Shown here one piece after another: positions 55,797 through 64,000 of a DNA stretch of 64,000 nt (the stretch's first letter is position 1; every line of letters starts with the position of its first letter). The stretch is from Sphingomonas lacunae. Its GTDB lineage: Bacteria; Pseudomonadota; Alphaproteobacteria; Sphingomonadales; Sphingomonadaceae. Below the pieces are notes generated by a model. That model was given only the letters and a program-made list of their open reading frames with translations, was not told the origin of the DNA and did not search any database. Made by a program: the position numbers and the translations under genes. The stretch is from contig NZ_CP053015.1 in NCBI RefSeq assembly GCF_012979535.1, positions 1,302,001 through 1,366,000 of the forward strand, written 5' to 3'.

Positions 55797-56681
55797 TCAG
55801 CATCCGCCGCCAGTCTGGATGCTTTCAATCAGGCGCTCGGTGCCTATCACTGTGGTTGTCACCACCGCGTTACCTTGGCACCGCGAAGCACCGGCCGCAT
55901 AACTATAGCCCACTTGCGCATGGTCATTGTCGATGGGCCTGATGGACTCTATCCGCAGCGGTTCGCGCAAGGTGCCATAAAAGCGACTGAGATTCGCCGC
56001 ACGAAAGGCGGCTCTGGACCGCTTTTCTGGCACAATGAGCTGATTGGCACTCACCCCGTCACCTCGGCTCAATGCGTCGTAAAAGGCATAAGCCAAGGTG
56101 CGGGCGTTGGCTGCGGTGGTGGGGTGCCCGTCATCGTCCTCGGGCACATTGCCGAGGATCATGCCGTCAACTGCAGGTGGAACGGTTGGACTGATCGGCA
56201 TCGGCACCGCGGCGGCTGACCGGGTTCCGTTGCCAGGAGCCAGAGCAGATAGGATGGCTTCGGTCAGCCTCTCTTGACCTTTAGCCGTGTACACAGGCGA
56301 GCGCTGTTCGTCCGAAAACTGAACCGAGTAGAGAATGTCGGCCGAAAGGCGTGTTGCGCCGCCAAATCGATCAGCCAAGGCAGGCGGGATGTCCAGCTTC
56401 AGAGTGGCCGAGCAGTCGACCCGATGAATGTCGCGCCGGACCGCATTGGCGACGGCGCGGTGCAACGTGGCAGTCAAATTTGGTTCAATATCGGCCGGAG
56501 AATCAGCTTCCCCAGCCGCGCCTTCACGCGCCTGAGCGAACAATAGCGCCTTCAATCCAGCCGTTGTTTCAGGGGCCCAACACACGTCATCGCTTATCGC
56601 TCCTGACCCCGTGATGCTGCATCCGGCGATGAACAAAACCGCGGAAGAACACCCAAAGAGCACACAAATCCTGTTGCCCAT
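55797..56681 (-). CDS. Lipoprotein of unknown function
   Basis: A 294-residue protein with a lipobox (VLFIAGC, Cys about 21). The mature part is mostly polar, with CSATLKLDIPPALADRFGG and YSVQFSDEQRSPVYT in the middle and a C-terminal domain of about 100 residues starting ANARTLAYAFYDALSRGDG that looks like a small NTF2-like or stress-type fold. No named family recognised. Its composition is slightly less GC-rich than its neighbours. Confidence 0.7.
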   Translation of the reverse strand: MGNRICVLFGCSSAVLFIAGCSITGSGAISDDVCWAPETTAGLKALLFAQAREGAAGEADSPADIEPNLTATLHRAVANAVRRDIHRVDCSATLKLDIPPALADRFGGATRLSADILYSVQFSDEQRSPVYTAKGQERLTEAILSALAPGNGTRSAAAVPMPISPTVPPAVDGMILGNVPEDDDGHPTTAANARTLAYAFYDALSRGDGVSANQLIVPEKRSRAAFRAANLSRFYGTLREPLRIESIRPIDNDHAQVGYSYAAGASRCQGNAVVTTTVIGTERLIESIQTGGGC

Positions 56682-56762
56682 ACTGACAATGCTTCCCGCT
56701 GTTGCGTCAACGAATGTGAGTTTCGATGAAACAATCTCGGTTTGCAATGACTGGAACGCTTT

Positions 56763-57224
56763 TCACGCAACGGAAAGCTCAATTGCCTTACCAACCGGCA
56801 CCGCCGTCCAGGCCTCGGTCAGTGTGGCAATGCGCTCCCGCACTGCCGCAATGTCGGCCTCATCCACCGGCAACATCGGGCACCCCCGCGCTTCGCAGGT
56901 CACGCGATACAGGTCGATCATCTCGGCGGCGGGAGTCGTTCCGCCCGACCAGCCGTCGCCCTGCATCACTTCGACCAGCCGCTCGACGCCGTCGCTTTCC
57001 GCTTCGGCGGCCATACGGAACGATGCGGTCTCGCCCCCGGCCACGCGCCCGATAAAGCCACGCAGCCTAAGCGTGTCCTCGACCGCATAGTGCACCATGT
57101 CATGCGGGATGATACCCTGTTTCGGGCAGTCGATCCGCTCGACCGCCCCGTCCGGCCGGACGACCTCCATCAGGTCATATTTGCCGTTGCCCTTGGTGAA
57201 GCGCAGCCGCACGCCGCTGCTCAC
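56763..57224 (-). CDS. Conserved protein of unknown function coupled to the nucleoside permease
   Basis: A 153-residue soluble protein: GNGKYDLMEVVRPDGAVERIDCPKQGIIPHDMVHYAVEDTLRLRGF in the first half, then a helical region and RVTCEARGCPMLPV. I do not recognise a family. The start GTG 57224 overlaps the permease stop as GTGA, so it is translated with it. The link suggests nucleoside or nucleotide handling, but that is inference. Confidence 0.65.
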   Translation of the reverse strand: MSSGVRLRFTKGNGKYDLMEVVRPDGAVERIDCPKQGIIPHDMVHYAVEDTLRLRGFIGRVAGGETASFRMAAEAESDGVERLVEVMQGDGWSGGTTPAAEMIDLYRVTCEARGCPMLPVDEADIAAVRERIATLTEAWTAVPVGKAIELSVA

Positions 57225-58516
57225 AGGCTGAGCATCAGCCCGGCCAGCGCCGCCGACATCAGATTGGCAAGGCTGCCGGCGATCAGCGCCTTGATTCCCA
57301 GTCGCGCGATCATCGGGCGCTGGTTGGGGGCGAGATTGCCGGTGACTGCCATCTGGATCGCAATCGAGCTGAAATTGGCAAAGCCGCACAGCGAAAAGAT
57401 GATGATCGCGACGGTTGCCGGGTGCAGCCCGGCCTGCACCTTGCCCAGTTCGATAAAGGCAACAAATTCGTTGAGCACCATTTTGGTGCCGAACAATCCA
57501 CCAGCGATTTCGGCCTCATGCCATGGGATGTTCAGCATATACATCACCGGCTGGAACAAGGTGCCGAGCAGCGACTGGAAGCTCAGGCTGGTGAGCCATT
57601 CGCTGACCCCGGTTGAAAAGGGCATGCCCCAATAGGCGGCAGTGTTGGCAATCCCTGATCCAATCCCGCCCAATATGCCATTGGCCAGGGCGACCAGCGC
57701 GACAAAGGCCAGCACCATGGCGCCGACGGCCACGGCCAGTTTCACTCCGGTCTGCGCGCCTTGGGCAGCGGCCATGATGACATTGGCCGGGGGTTCCTCG
57801 TCATGGCTGGCGACAGCCAGTTCGACCGGTTCTATGCCGATGTCCTTGGGGTCGTCGGGCATGATGATCTTGGCCATCAAAATGCCGCCCGGTGCCGACA
57901 TGAAACTCGCCGCCAGCAGATAGGGCAACAGATGCTCGCCGATTGTGCTGGCATAGGCGCCCAATATGGTGCCGGCAACGCCAGCCATGCCGACGGTCAT
58001 CAGCAGGAACAGCTGCGGCGCGGTCAGTCCGGCCAGATAGGGCCGGATGACCAGCGGGCTTTCGCTTTGACCCACAAAGATGTTGGCTGCGGCGCCGAGG
58101 GACTCGATGCGTGTTATGCCCGTCACCGCCTTGATGGCGCCGCCCACCCAGCGGATGACGAACTGCATGATGCCGAGATAATAGAGCACCGAGATCAGCG
58201 AAGCGAAAAAGATGATCACCGGCAATGCGGCAATCGCGAAACTGGTGGCGCCCATGTCCGGCCCGGCCAGCGGGCCAAAGATGAAGTCGGTACCCGCTTT
58301 GGCATAGCCGAGCAGGTTGGAAACGCCACGGCTCATTCCCTCAATGACCGCGCGGCCCCACGATGTGTAAAGGACAAGAAAGGCGATCCCGGCCTGCAAG
58401 CCAAAGGCTGCTCCGACCACCCGCAGGCGAATCCATTGGCGATTGGAAGACAGAAGGACGGCGATGCCGAGGATCAGGGCGATGCCTGCCAGGCCGATCA
58501 GCAATTTCTCGATCAT
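57221..58516 (-). CDS. nupC: Concentrative nucleoside transporter (NupC/CNT family)
   Basis: A 431-residue membrane carrier. After an N-terminal helix set come GQSESPLVIRPYLAGLT (the nucleoside-binding GQSEAP-type motif), NEFVAFIELGK and SLCGFANFSSIAIQMAVTGNLAP (the second binding repeat). CNT proteins import nucleosides with H+ or Na+. ATG 58516 opens just before the first helix. The following small gene overlaps its stop. Confidence 0.92.
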   Translation of the reverse strand: MIEKLLIGLAGIALILGIAVLLSSNRQWIRLRVVGAAFGLQAGIAFLVLYTSWGRAVIEGMSRGVSNLLGYAKAGTDFIFGPLAGPDMGATSFAIAALPVIIFFASLISVLYYLGIMQFVIRWVGGAIKAVTGITRIESLGAAANIFVGQSESPLVIRPYLAGLTAPQLFLLMTVGMAGVAGTILGAYASTIGEHLLPYLLAASFMSAPGGILMAKIIMPDDPKDIGIEPVELAVASHDEEPPANVIMAAAQGAQTGVKLAVAVGAMVLAFVALVALANGILGGIGSGIANTAAYWGMPFSTGVSEWLTSLSFQSLLGTLFQPVMYMLNIPWHEAEIAGGLFGTKMVLNEFVAFIELGKVQAGLHPATVAIIIFSLCGFANFSSIAIQMAVTGNLAPNQRPMIARLGIKALIAGSLANLMSAALAGLMLSL

Positions 58517-58683
58517 GTGTGTATGCGTTCCCCCGGGGCCCGTCAGGCCGACTGTCTTTCGTTTCAGGTCATAGCCGCGCAATGCGCCCGGTCAAAAGCG
58601 AAATTGCGCGAACGCCCTGCACGCTGCCGATGTGGAACCGACCTGCTCTTTCCCCTCGTGTCAAAATCCGCTAACCGCCCGTC

Positions 58684-59340
58684 ATGGCGGAACAACACAG
58701 CACCCCTTCCCGACAGGCGACGCCGCTGACGCGCTCGCTTTTCCTCATCAGCATCATCTATGGCGGCATGGTCTGTGTCGCGGGTGTGCTTGGCAACAAA
58801 CAGGTTTCGATTGGGCCGCTGGCGGTGGAGGCGGGCATCTTTGCCTTTCTTCTGCTCGTCATCATGTCGAGCGCAGTGGCAGAATTGCACGGGGAAAAAA
58901 CCGCACAGAAACTGGTGCGCTATGGCTTCGTGCCCTTGCTGCTGTCCATGGCCTTGGCATTGATTGTCTGGGCGCTGCCCGCTTCACCCAAGATGTTGCC
59001 GGAAAATCGTGATGCCATCCAGTTGGTTCTCTTTTCCAATCTTCGTATCTGGCTCGCCGGTATCATTGCCTATGGGACATCGCAGACCCTCAATGTGATG
59101 ATTTTCGCCCGGTTGCGCGGTGACGGGGTCGGTCGCCATGTCTGGCTCAGGGGCGCCGTGGCTGCGGTGCTCAGCCAGATTGTTGACACATTCCTGTTCG
59201 TGACCATCGCTTTTTATGGTGAGTTCCCCATCACCGATCTCCTGCTGGGGCAGATGTTGGCAAAGGTGGTGCTTTCAGCACTTCTGGTGCCGTTGCTCGT
59301 TTCGGCATGTGTCGCCTGGGGCAGGAGGATTGACGCATGA
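58684..59340 (+). CDS. yhhQ: Queuosine precursor transporter (YhhQ/DUF165)
   Basis: A 218-residue membrane protein with about six helices and the DUF165 pattern: [38 protein letters not shown] and [17 protein letters not shown]. It imports preQ0 or preQ1 for tRNA queuosine. Together with gluQRS at 51830 it shows that the cell uses queuosine. It is the first gene of a tightly overlapping operon; argB starts in its stop (ATGA). I found no preQ1-type leader in the 167-base gap before it. Confidence 0.9.
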   Translation: MAEQHSTPSRQATPLTRSLFLISIIYGGMVCVAGVLGNKQVSIGPLAVEAGIFAFLLLVIMSSAVAELHGEKTAQKLVRYGFVPLLLSMALALIVWALPASPKMLPENRDAIQLVLFSNLRIWLAGIIAYGTSQTLNVMIFARLRGDGVGRHVWLRGAVAAVLSQIVDTFLFVTIAFYGEFPITDLLLGQMLAKVVLSALLVPLLVSACVAWGRRIDA

Positions 59341-60236
59341 CCACTCCCGATCCCGCCGTTGCCCTCAAGGCGGCTACCCTCACAGAAGCGCTGCCTTATC
59401 TTCAGCGTTACGCCGGCAAGACCTTCGTCATAAAATATGGCGGTCATGCGATGGGCGATCCCGATGCCGCGCGTGATTTCGCGCGCGATGTGGTGCTGTT
59501 GAAGCAGGTCGGCATCAACCCTGTGGTTGTCCATGGCGGCGGTCCACAGATCGGCCAGATGCTGGAAAAGCTCGGAGTGAAATCCAGTTTTGTCGATGGC
59601 CTGCGGGTCACTGATGCGGAAACCGCGCGGATAGCCGAAATGGTTTTGTGCGGTGGCATAAACAAGGAAATCGTCGGCTGGATCGGCCAGGCTGGCGGTC
59701 GTGCCGTGGGCCTGTCCGGCAAGGACGGCAATCTCGTCGTCGCGACCAGGATGCACCGCAAAAAACGCGACCCGGAAAGTAATATCGAAAAGGTCGTCGA
59801 TCTCGGATTTGTCGGCGATCCGCAAAGGGTGGACCGGACCATCATCGACACACAGCTCGCTGCCGGCCTCATCCCGGTGATTGCGCCGATCGCTATTGGC
59901 GATGATGGCCATACCTACAATATCAATGCCGACACTATGGCGGGTGCCATTGCCGGTTCGCTGGGTGCAGCGCGGTTGTTCCTTCTCACCGATGTGCCTG
60001 GCGTACTCGACAAGGCGGGCAATCTGGTGCCCGAGTTGACGCCCCACATCATCGCCCGGTTCAAGGCGGACGGGACCATCCACGGCGGTATGCTGCCCAA
60101 AATTGATACGTGCACCCATGCGGTTGCCGCCGGGGCGGAGGCTGCGGTCATCCTTGACGGTCGCGTGCCGCACGCCATGTTGCTGGAAATCTTCACCGAA
60201 GCGGGGGCGGGCACACTTGTCCGCCGCCAGAGCTGA
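59337..60236 (+). CDS. argB: Acetylglutamate kinase
   Basis: A 299-residue kinase for the second step of arginine synthesis. [13 protein letters not shown] is the ATP-binding start, [14 protein letters not shown] the acetylglutamate loop, and [14 protein letters not shown] and [33 protein letters not shown] the later motifs. The N-terminal helix of about 25 residues is the one that carries arginine feedback control in hexameric forms. Starts in the yhhQ stop. Confidence 0.96.
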   Translation: MTTPDPAVALKAATLTEALPYLQRYAGKTFVIKYGGHAMGDPDAARDFARDVVLLKQVGINPVVVHGGGPQIGQMLEKLGVKSSFVDGLRVTDAETARIAEMVLCGGINKEIVGWIGQAGGRAVGLSGKDGNLVVATRMHRKKRDPESNIEKVVDLGFVGDPQRVDRTIIDTQLAAGLIPVIAPIAIGDDGHTYNINADTMAGAIAGSLGAARLFLLTDVPGVLDKAGNLVPELTPHIIARFKADGTIHGGMLPKIDTCTHAVAAGAEAAVILDGRVPHAMLLEIFTEAGAGTLVRRQS

Positions 60237-60271
60237 TCTTTCGACGAGTCGCCAACAAGGACCAAGCCCCC

Positions 60272-60577
60272 ATGACGCCGGCCCTCATGCTGATTGAAAT
60301 TCTCGACATCCTGCTCACGGTTGTGCGCTGGATCATTATCATCCAAGCGATCATGTCCTGGCTGCTTGCCTTCAATGTCATCAATCGCACCAGCGATTTT
60401 GTGACGACCCTTTGGATGACTCTCGAACGGCTGACCGAGCCACTCTATCGTCCGATCCGCAAGATCATGCCTGATTTTGGCGCGCTTGACCTGACGCCGA
60501 TGGTCGCGCTGATCATCGTCATCATTTTGCAAAGCGTGGTGTTGCCGCGCATCGCCTTGTCGCTGATTGGCCTGTGA
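60272..60577 (+). CDS. YggT family membrane protein
   Basis: A 101-residue protein with two helices (residues 5-30 and 75-98) and the YggT signature W-(hydrophobic)[14 protein letters not shown], then [34 protein letters not shown]. Linked to osmotic tolerance and membrane organisation; mechanism unknown. Its stop overlaps the folD start (GTGA). Confidence 0.9.
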   Translation: MTPALMLIEILDILLTVVRWIIIIQAIMSWLLAFNVINRTSDFVTTLWMTLERLTEPLYRPIRKIMPDFGALDLTPMVALIIVIILQSVVLPRIALSLIGL

Positions 60578-61476
60578 GCACTGCCCGCCTCATCGACGGC
60601 AAGGGTTTTGCCGAAGGGCTGCGGGGCCGGATTGCCGACAAGGTACGGGCTTTTGCGTCTGAAACCGGTCGTGTTCCGGGCCTCGCGGTCATCCTTGTCG
60701 GCGACGACCCGGCCAGCCGCGTCTATGTCGCCAACAAGGGCAAGCAGACCGTAGAGGTCGGCATGGCCAGCTTTGAACACCGCCTGCCCGCCGACACCGC
60801 TCAGAATGATCTGATCGCTCTGGTCCAACGGCTCAATGCCGATCCGGCGGTTGATGGTATCTTGTGCCAATTGCCGTTGCCAAAACATCTCGACGAACTC
60901 GCGGTCATCGCCGCGATTGATCCTGACAAGGATGTCGACGGCCTGCATGTCGTCAGCGCCGGCCGTCTTGCCAGCGGTCTCCCCGGGCTCGTCAGCTGCA
61001 CGCCCTTGGGCTGCATGATGCTGATCCGCGATGTGCTGGGCGATGATCTGTCGGGCAAGAGCGCTGTCGTCATCGGCCGTTCGATCCTCGTCGGCAAGCC
61101 AGTGGCGCAGCTGCTGCTCGCTGCCAACTGCACCGTGACCATCGCTCACAGTCGTACGCGGGATCTGCCGTCGGTCGTGCGCGGTGCCGACATTGTCGTT
61201 GCCGCTGTCGGCCGACCGGAAATGGTCAAGGCTGACTGGATCAAACCCGGCGCGACCGTAATCGATGTCGGCATCAACCGCGTCCCCGCTCCGGAAAAGG
61301 GTGAGGGCAAGACGCGGTTGGTCGGTGATGTCGCCTTTGCCGAATGCAGCGATGTGGCCGGCGCGATCACGCCCGTTCCCGGCGGCGTCGGTCCGATGAC
61401 CATCGCCTGCCTGCTCTACAACACCCTGATTGCTGCCCACCGCCGCGAAGGTCTCGCGGAACCGGAGGGGTTGTGA
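60574..61476 (+). CDS. folD: Methylenetetrahydrofolate dehydrogenase / cyclohydrolase
   Basis: A 300-residue bifunctional enzyme for one-carbon metabolism. [23 protein letters not shown] holds the catalytic Tyr-x3-Lys, [14 protein letters not shown] the folate site, and [17 protein letters not shown] the NADP site; [19 protein letters not shown] ends it. Start is GTG 60574. Both neighbours overlap it by four bases. Confidence 0.96.
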   Translation: MSTARLIDGKGFAEGLRGRIADKVRAFASETGRVPGLAVILVGDDPASRVYVANKGKQTVEVGMASFEHRLPADTAQNDLIALVQRLNADPAVDGILCQLPLPKHLDELAVIAAIDPDKDVDGLHVVSAGRLASGLPGLVSCTPLGCMMLIRDVLGDDLSGKSAVVIGRSILVGKPVAQLLLAANCTVTIAHSRTRDLPSVVRGADIVVAAVGRPEMVKADWIKPGATVIDVGINRVPAPEKGEGKTRLVGDVAFAECSDVAGAITPVPGGVGPMTIACLLYNTLIAAHRREGLAEPEGL

Positions 61477-62213
61477 TTGGACGGGCCGCCCTGTTGGTTG
61501 GCCTTGGCCTGTTGTTCAGTGGATCCGCCGCCATGGCCCAGCAGGGCCCACCGCCGCCACCGACTGACTTTCAGGCGCTCATGGACGCGTGGGACTCTCC
61601 CGAGGAAGATGCCCAGATTGCTGCCCAGGCCGCGGATGCGGTTTTGGCGGCTGAAGCGCGCTTTGCGGAATTGGCCAGGACGATTGGCCAGTGGCGCGCC
61701 TTTCATGCCACTGCCCATGTCGATGCCCGCATGTTTGTTCCCCAGGAAGTGCATGCCGTCAGCTGGCTTGCCGACCGGCCCGATCCACCGGTTGCGGTGA
61801 GCTGGCAACCACAAGCCGTCTATACCAGTTGCAACGGCCGGGCCGCTGTGACGACCGGCGGTTGGCACCATCCAGCGGACGGTGTTGGCTATTTCACCAC
61901 CGTCTGGCAGCAAAGTCACAGCGACGGTTGGCGGTGGGTCGTCGATCATGGTGACCGGTTGCAAACGGCCAGGCCCACACCGGCTGAGGTGACGCGGCGT
62001 GCCGCATCCTGCGCCAATTTTCTGGCCCGCTCCACCGCTGCCCGACATTTGTATAGTTCCATGACCCGGCGCACATGGTTTTCGGATGACTCCTCGTTAG
62101 TCGTCGAATGGCAGGTCGGCGCGATGGGTGAGCGGGAGCTCTGGGTTCGAATGTGGAATGGCACTGACTATGTCGAGGTCATTCACGATGTGGTGGGTGC
62201 ATCCGACCGATGA
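61473..62213 (+). CDS. Secreted protein of unknown function
   Basis: A 246-residue exported protein with signal peptide [16 protein letters not shown]. The mature part has a helical N-terminal region ([25 protein letters not shown]) and a Trp-rich C-terminal domain ([60 protein letters not shown]). I do not recognise a family. GTG 61473 overlaps the folD stop and its own stop overlaps marC, so it lies inside the operon. Confidence 0.75.
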   Translation: MIGRAALLVGLGLLFSGSAAMAQQGPPPPPTDFQALMDAWDSPEEDAQIAAQAADAVLAAEARFAELARTIGQWRAFHATAHVDARMFVPQEVHAVSWLADRPDPPVAVSWQPQAVYTSCNGRAAVTTGGWHHPADGVGYFTTVWQQSHSDGWRWVVDHGDRLQTARPTPAEVTRRAASCANFLARSTAARHLYSSMTRRTWFSDDSSLVVEWQVGAMGERELWVRMWNGTDYVEVIHDVVGASDR

Positions 62214-62839
62214 TCGACCTTTTCATTTCTGCCTTTGTCACACTGTTCGTCATCATCGACCCGCCGGGGTGCGCGCCGATCTATGCCAGCCTGACAACCG
62301 GGGCCAATCCGCAACAGCGCCGCAACATGGCGATTCGCGCAACGCTGATTGCCGGTGCCATCCTGCTGTTCTTTGCCCTGTTTGGCGAAGTGTTGCTGGG
62401 GGCACTCCACATAGATCTCGACAGTTTCCGGATTGCAGGTGGCATCATGCTGTTTGTCATCGCGCTCGATATGGTGTTCGAAAAGCGCACCGAACGGCGG
62501 GAAAAGCGGGCTGAGGAAATACTCGCCACACCACAGGTGGAGGATGTCTCCGTTTTTCCCATGGCTATGCCGATGATTGCCGGGCCGGGGTCTATCGCCT
62601 CGGTGATGCTGCTGGTCAGCCAGAATGAAGGGCTCGACCGTGCGATGGTGATTTTCGGCGCGCTGTTCGCCGTACTGGCACTGACACTGGCTGCCCTGCT
62701 GGCGGCTGGCCCGATCATGCGCGTGTTGGGTGCAAAGACGGAGGCGGTGATTACCCGCCTGCTCGGTGTGCTGCTGGCGGCTCTCGCCGCGCAATTTGTC
62801 ATTGACGGGCTGAGGGCGAGTTTTCCAACGCTGGCCTGA
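62210..62839 (+). CDS. MarC family membrane protein
   Basis: A 209-residue protein with six helices. FVTLFVIIDPPGCAPIYASLT and FRIAGGIMLFVIALDMV, then VFPMAMPMIAGPGSIASVMLL, are the MarC signatures. Function unproven; early links to antibiotic resistance were not upheld. It is the last gene of the six-gene operon and is followed by a terminator hairpin. Confidence 0.9.
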   Translation: MIDLFISAFVTLFVIIDPPGCAPIYASLTTGANPQQRRNMAIRATLIAGAILLFFALFGEVLLGALHIDLDSFRIAGGIMLFVIALDMVFEKRTERREKRAEEILATPQVEDVSVFPMAMPMIAGPGSIASVMLLVSQNEGLDRAMVIFGALFAVLALTLAALLAAGPIMRVLGAKTEAVITRLLGVLLAALAAQFVIDGLRASFPTLA

Positions 62840-62845
62840 ATTGAA

Positions 62846-62876
62846 AGGGGCGCTTACCGTCACCGGCAGCGCCCCT
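62846..62876. terminator. Hairpin between convergent marC and OmpA-like gene
   Basis: A 9-bp stem AGGGGCGCT/AGCGCCCCT with a 13-base loop, followed by CTTCCGTTTC. Its position between two converging genes supports a shared terminator, although the T tract is broken. Confidence 0.7.
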
Positions 62877-62901
62877 CTTCCGTTTCAGCAAATGCGAATG
62901 C

Positions 62902-63591
62902 TCAACCAGCCGCGTTAACGTCGTTCTGGGTCACCGGTGCGATGCGGATTTCAACCCGCCGGTTGCAACGATAGCCTTCCTCGCTGGTTTCCGGGCACTT
63001 TAGCGCCGTTTCGCCATAGCCGCGTGCCGCAATTCGCGCCGTTTGCACGCCCCGGCTCGACAAATAGCTCGACACCGCATTGGCCCGCCGTTCGGACAGG
63101 CCCTGATTATAGACTTCGGACCCGCGCGAATCGGTGTGGCCGTAAATGTCGATATAGGTGCTGGGGTAGTCGCGCAGCGTCGTGGCAACCTGATCGAGCG
63201 TCGACTGGAACTGCGGTTGTACCGTGGCGCTGTCATAATCAAAGGTCACGTCACCGGGCATGTTCAGCACCAGCTGGTCCCCCTGCCTGTCGACAGTGAT
63301 ACCCGTGCCTGCTGTTTGTTCGCGTAGCCGGCGTTCCTGCCGGTCCATATAGGCACCTACTCCGGCCCCTGCCACGGCGCCTATGCCAGCGCCAACGATC
63401 CGTTCGGTCCGGTCCCGCTTGCCACCGACCAGATCGCCCAACAGATACCCGGCGCCAGCGCCAAGCACCCCGCCGATGGCAGCCCGCGATATGGTCCGAT
63501 TTCCGGTTTCGGGGTCGGTGACGCAGCCGGTGGAGCTCAACGCGATCACCGCCGTGCCGAGGGCGATGCCTGCCAATTTCAATCTGTGCAT
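62902..63591 (-). CDS. OmpA family lipoprotein with glycine zipper
   Basis: A 229-residue protein. The signal ends ALSSTGC, a likely lipobox. Residues of about 35-85 are Gly-rich helices (GGVLGAGAGYLLGDLVGG, GAGIGAVAGAGVGAY) of the glycine-zipper type, and about 115-220 are an OmpA C-terminal domain with TFDYDSATVQPQF, IDIYGHTDSRGSEVYNQGLSERRANAV and CNRRVEIRI, which binds peptidoglycan. It probably ties the outer membrane to the wall. AAGGA lies before ATG 63591. Confidence 0.9.
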   Translation of the reverse strand: MHRLKLAGIALGTAVIALSSTGCVTDPETGNRTISRAAIGGVLGAGAGYLLGDLVGGKRDRTERIVGAGIGAVAGAGVGAYMDRQERRLREQTAGTGITVDRQGDQLVLNMPGDVTFDYDSATVQPQFQSTLDQVATTLRDYPSTYIDIYGHTDSRGSEVYNQGLSERRANAVSSYLSSRGVQTARIAARGYGETALKCPETSEEGYRCNRRVEIRIAPVTQNDVNAAG

Positions 63592-63764
63592 CTGTCTATC
63601 CTTCACATTGACAAGACAAGTGTCCGCTTGCCTGCGCACATCGCTTGCCGGACATAATTCCCGAGCCCGGCCATTGTTCCGTTGCATGTCCGAACCAATG
63701 CTGAACGGCTGCGCCATGGCCGGTTCACCACTGTCCCTTGTCGAAAGCCGTCACAGGGCCGTAT

Positions 63765-64000
63765 ATGGGTCCTCGGTCGCCCTGTTCAGGGGAAGGCTTT
63801 GGTCCAGCACAGGCGGAAGAGTTGAACGGATTTCCTTGGGGCGACGTCGCCATCATCCTAGCGCTGGTGGTCGTCAATGGTTTGCTTTCCATGTCGGAAC
63901 TGGCGATTGTCTCAGCACGTCGTCCCCGGCTCGAGGCCATGGTTCGCCGCGGCAAGTCCGGCGCACAGGCCGCGATAGACCTTGCGGCTGATCCTGGCCG
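63765..64000 (+). CDS. CNNM/CorC-type (HlyC family) membrane protein, 5' part
   Basis: The frame from ATG 63765 runs off the window. After about 25 polar residues comes a helix AIILALVVVNGLLSMSELAIVSARRPRLEAM, the typical start of the DUF21/CNNM domain of HlyC/CorC proteins, which are linked to magnesium and cobalt transport. The start could instead be TTG 63822. CBS and CorC domains would lie outside the window. The 173-base gap upstream holds divergent promoters with no other gene seen. Confidence 0.75.
   Translation, partial: MGPRSPCSGEGFGPAQAEELNGFPWGDVAIILALVVVNGLLSMSELAIVSARRPRLEAMVRRGKSGAQAAIDLAADPG

Noticed and set aside
58517..58683. A possible preQ1 riboswitch before the queuosine-precursor transporter
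   Set aside because: I could not find the short hairpin followed by the A-rich tail needed for a preQ1 aptamer.

Overview
The window is GC-rich, densely packed chromosomal DNA from an alphaproteobacterium. The best fit is Sphingomonadales (Sphingopyxis, Novosphingobium or Sphingobium-like). This rests on hisZ (the short HisRS-like regulator) beside purA, a PabB-PabC fusion, a CYP108-like and a CYP153-like P450, an FeS-cluster photolyase, an alphaproteobacterial HIG1 protein, and many short hairpin repeats of the kind scattered through such genomes. I see no insertion sequence, prophage, CRISPR array, rRNA or tRNA. All calls come from reading the sequence by eye; no database search was run.

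Layout. 1-571: end of a biotin-dependent carboxylase subunit and a MaoC hydratase. 568-2097: FeS (6-4)-type photolyase. 2159-6532: secreted S9 peptidase, rubredoxin and a CYP108-like P450 on the minus strand, divergent from a TetR regulator; two similar 24-bp inverted repeats sit in front of the peptidase and in the P450/TetR gap. 6603-11738: NYN protein, an alanine-type aminotransferase with a cyclotransferase-fold protein and a membrane protein in one overlapping set, a methyltransferase and an MFS carrier. 11762-18358: purA, an esterase, hisZ, and the serC-serA operon with a structured leader. 18566-23315: extensin-like lipoprotein, LOG-family protein, anchored cytochrome c, prephenate dehydratase, and an AT-richer two-gene insert (DUF488 plus partner). 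23348-30353: polA, GST, thrS, DUF305 lipoprotein, TauE/SafE carrier.

30350-35328 is a catabolic block: two membrane proteins, a CYP153-type alkane hydroxylase and a DhlA-type haloalkane dehalogenase on the minus strand behind paired palindromes, with an alpha/beta hydrolase upstream and a divergent VOC protein. 35473-41527: infC with a coupled lipoprotein, msrA with a coupled 47-residue secreted peptide, aspartate aminotransferase, pabB-pabC fusion and a secreted protein. 41666-44505: glutaryl-CoA dehydrogenase, a class III CoA-transferase and an Rrf2 regulator. 44579-51017: a four-gene 5-oxoprolinase operon with DUF969/DUF979 permease and DUF2891. 51074-57224: HNH protein, gluQRS, HIG1 protein, cobalamin adenosyltransferase, hydroxybutyryl-CoA dehydrogenase, epoxide hydrolase and two unknowns. 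57221-64000: nucleoside permease, then a tightly overlapping six-gene operon (queuosine-precursor transporter, argB, yggT, folD, a secreted unknown, marC), an OmpA lipoprotein and the start of a CNNM/CorC-type protein.

The strongest candidates for less-described biology are the DUF488 pair, the CYP153-dehalogenase operon with its operators, the CYP108/rubredoxin/TetR locus, the msrA-coupled micropeptide, and the oxoprolinase operon with DUF2891.
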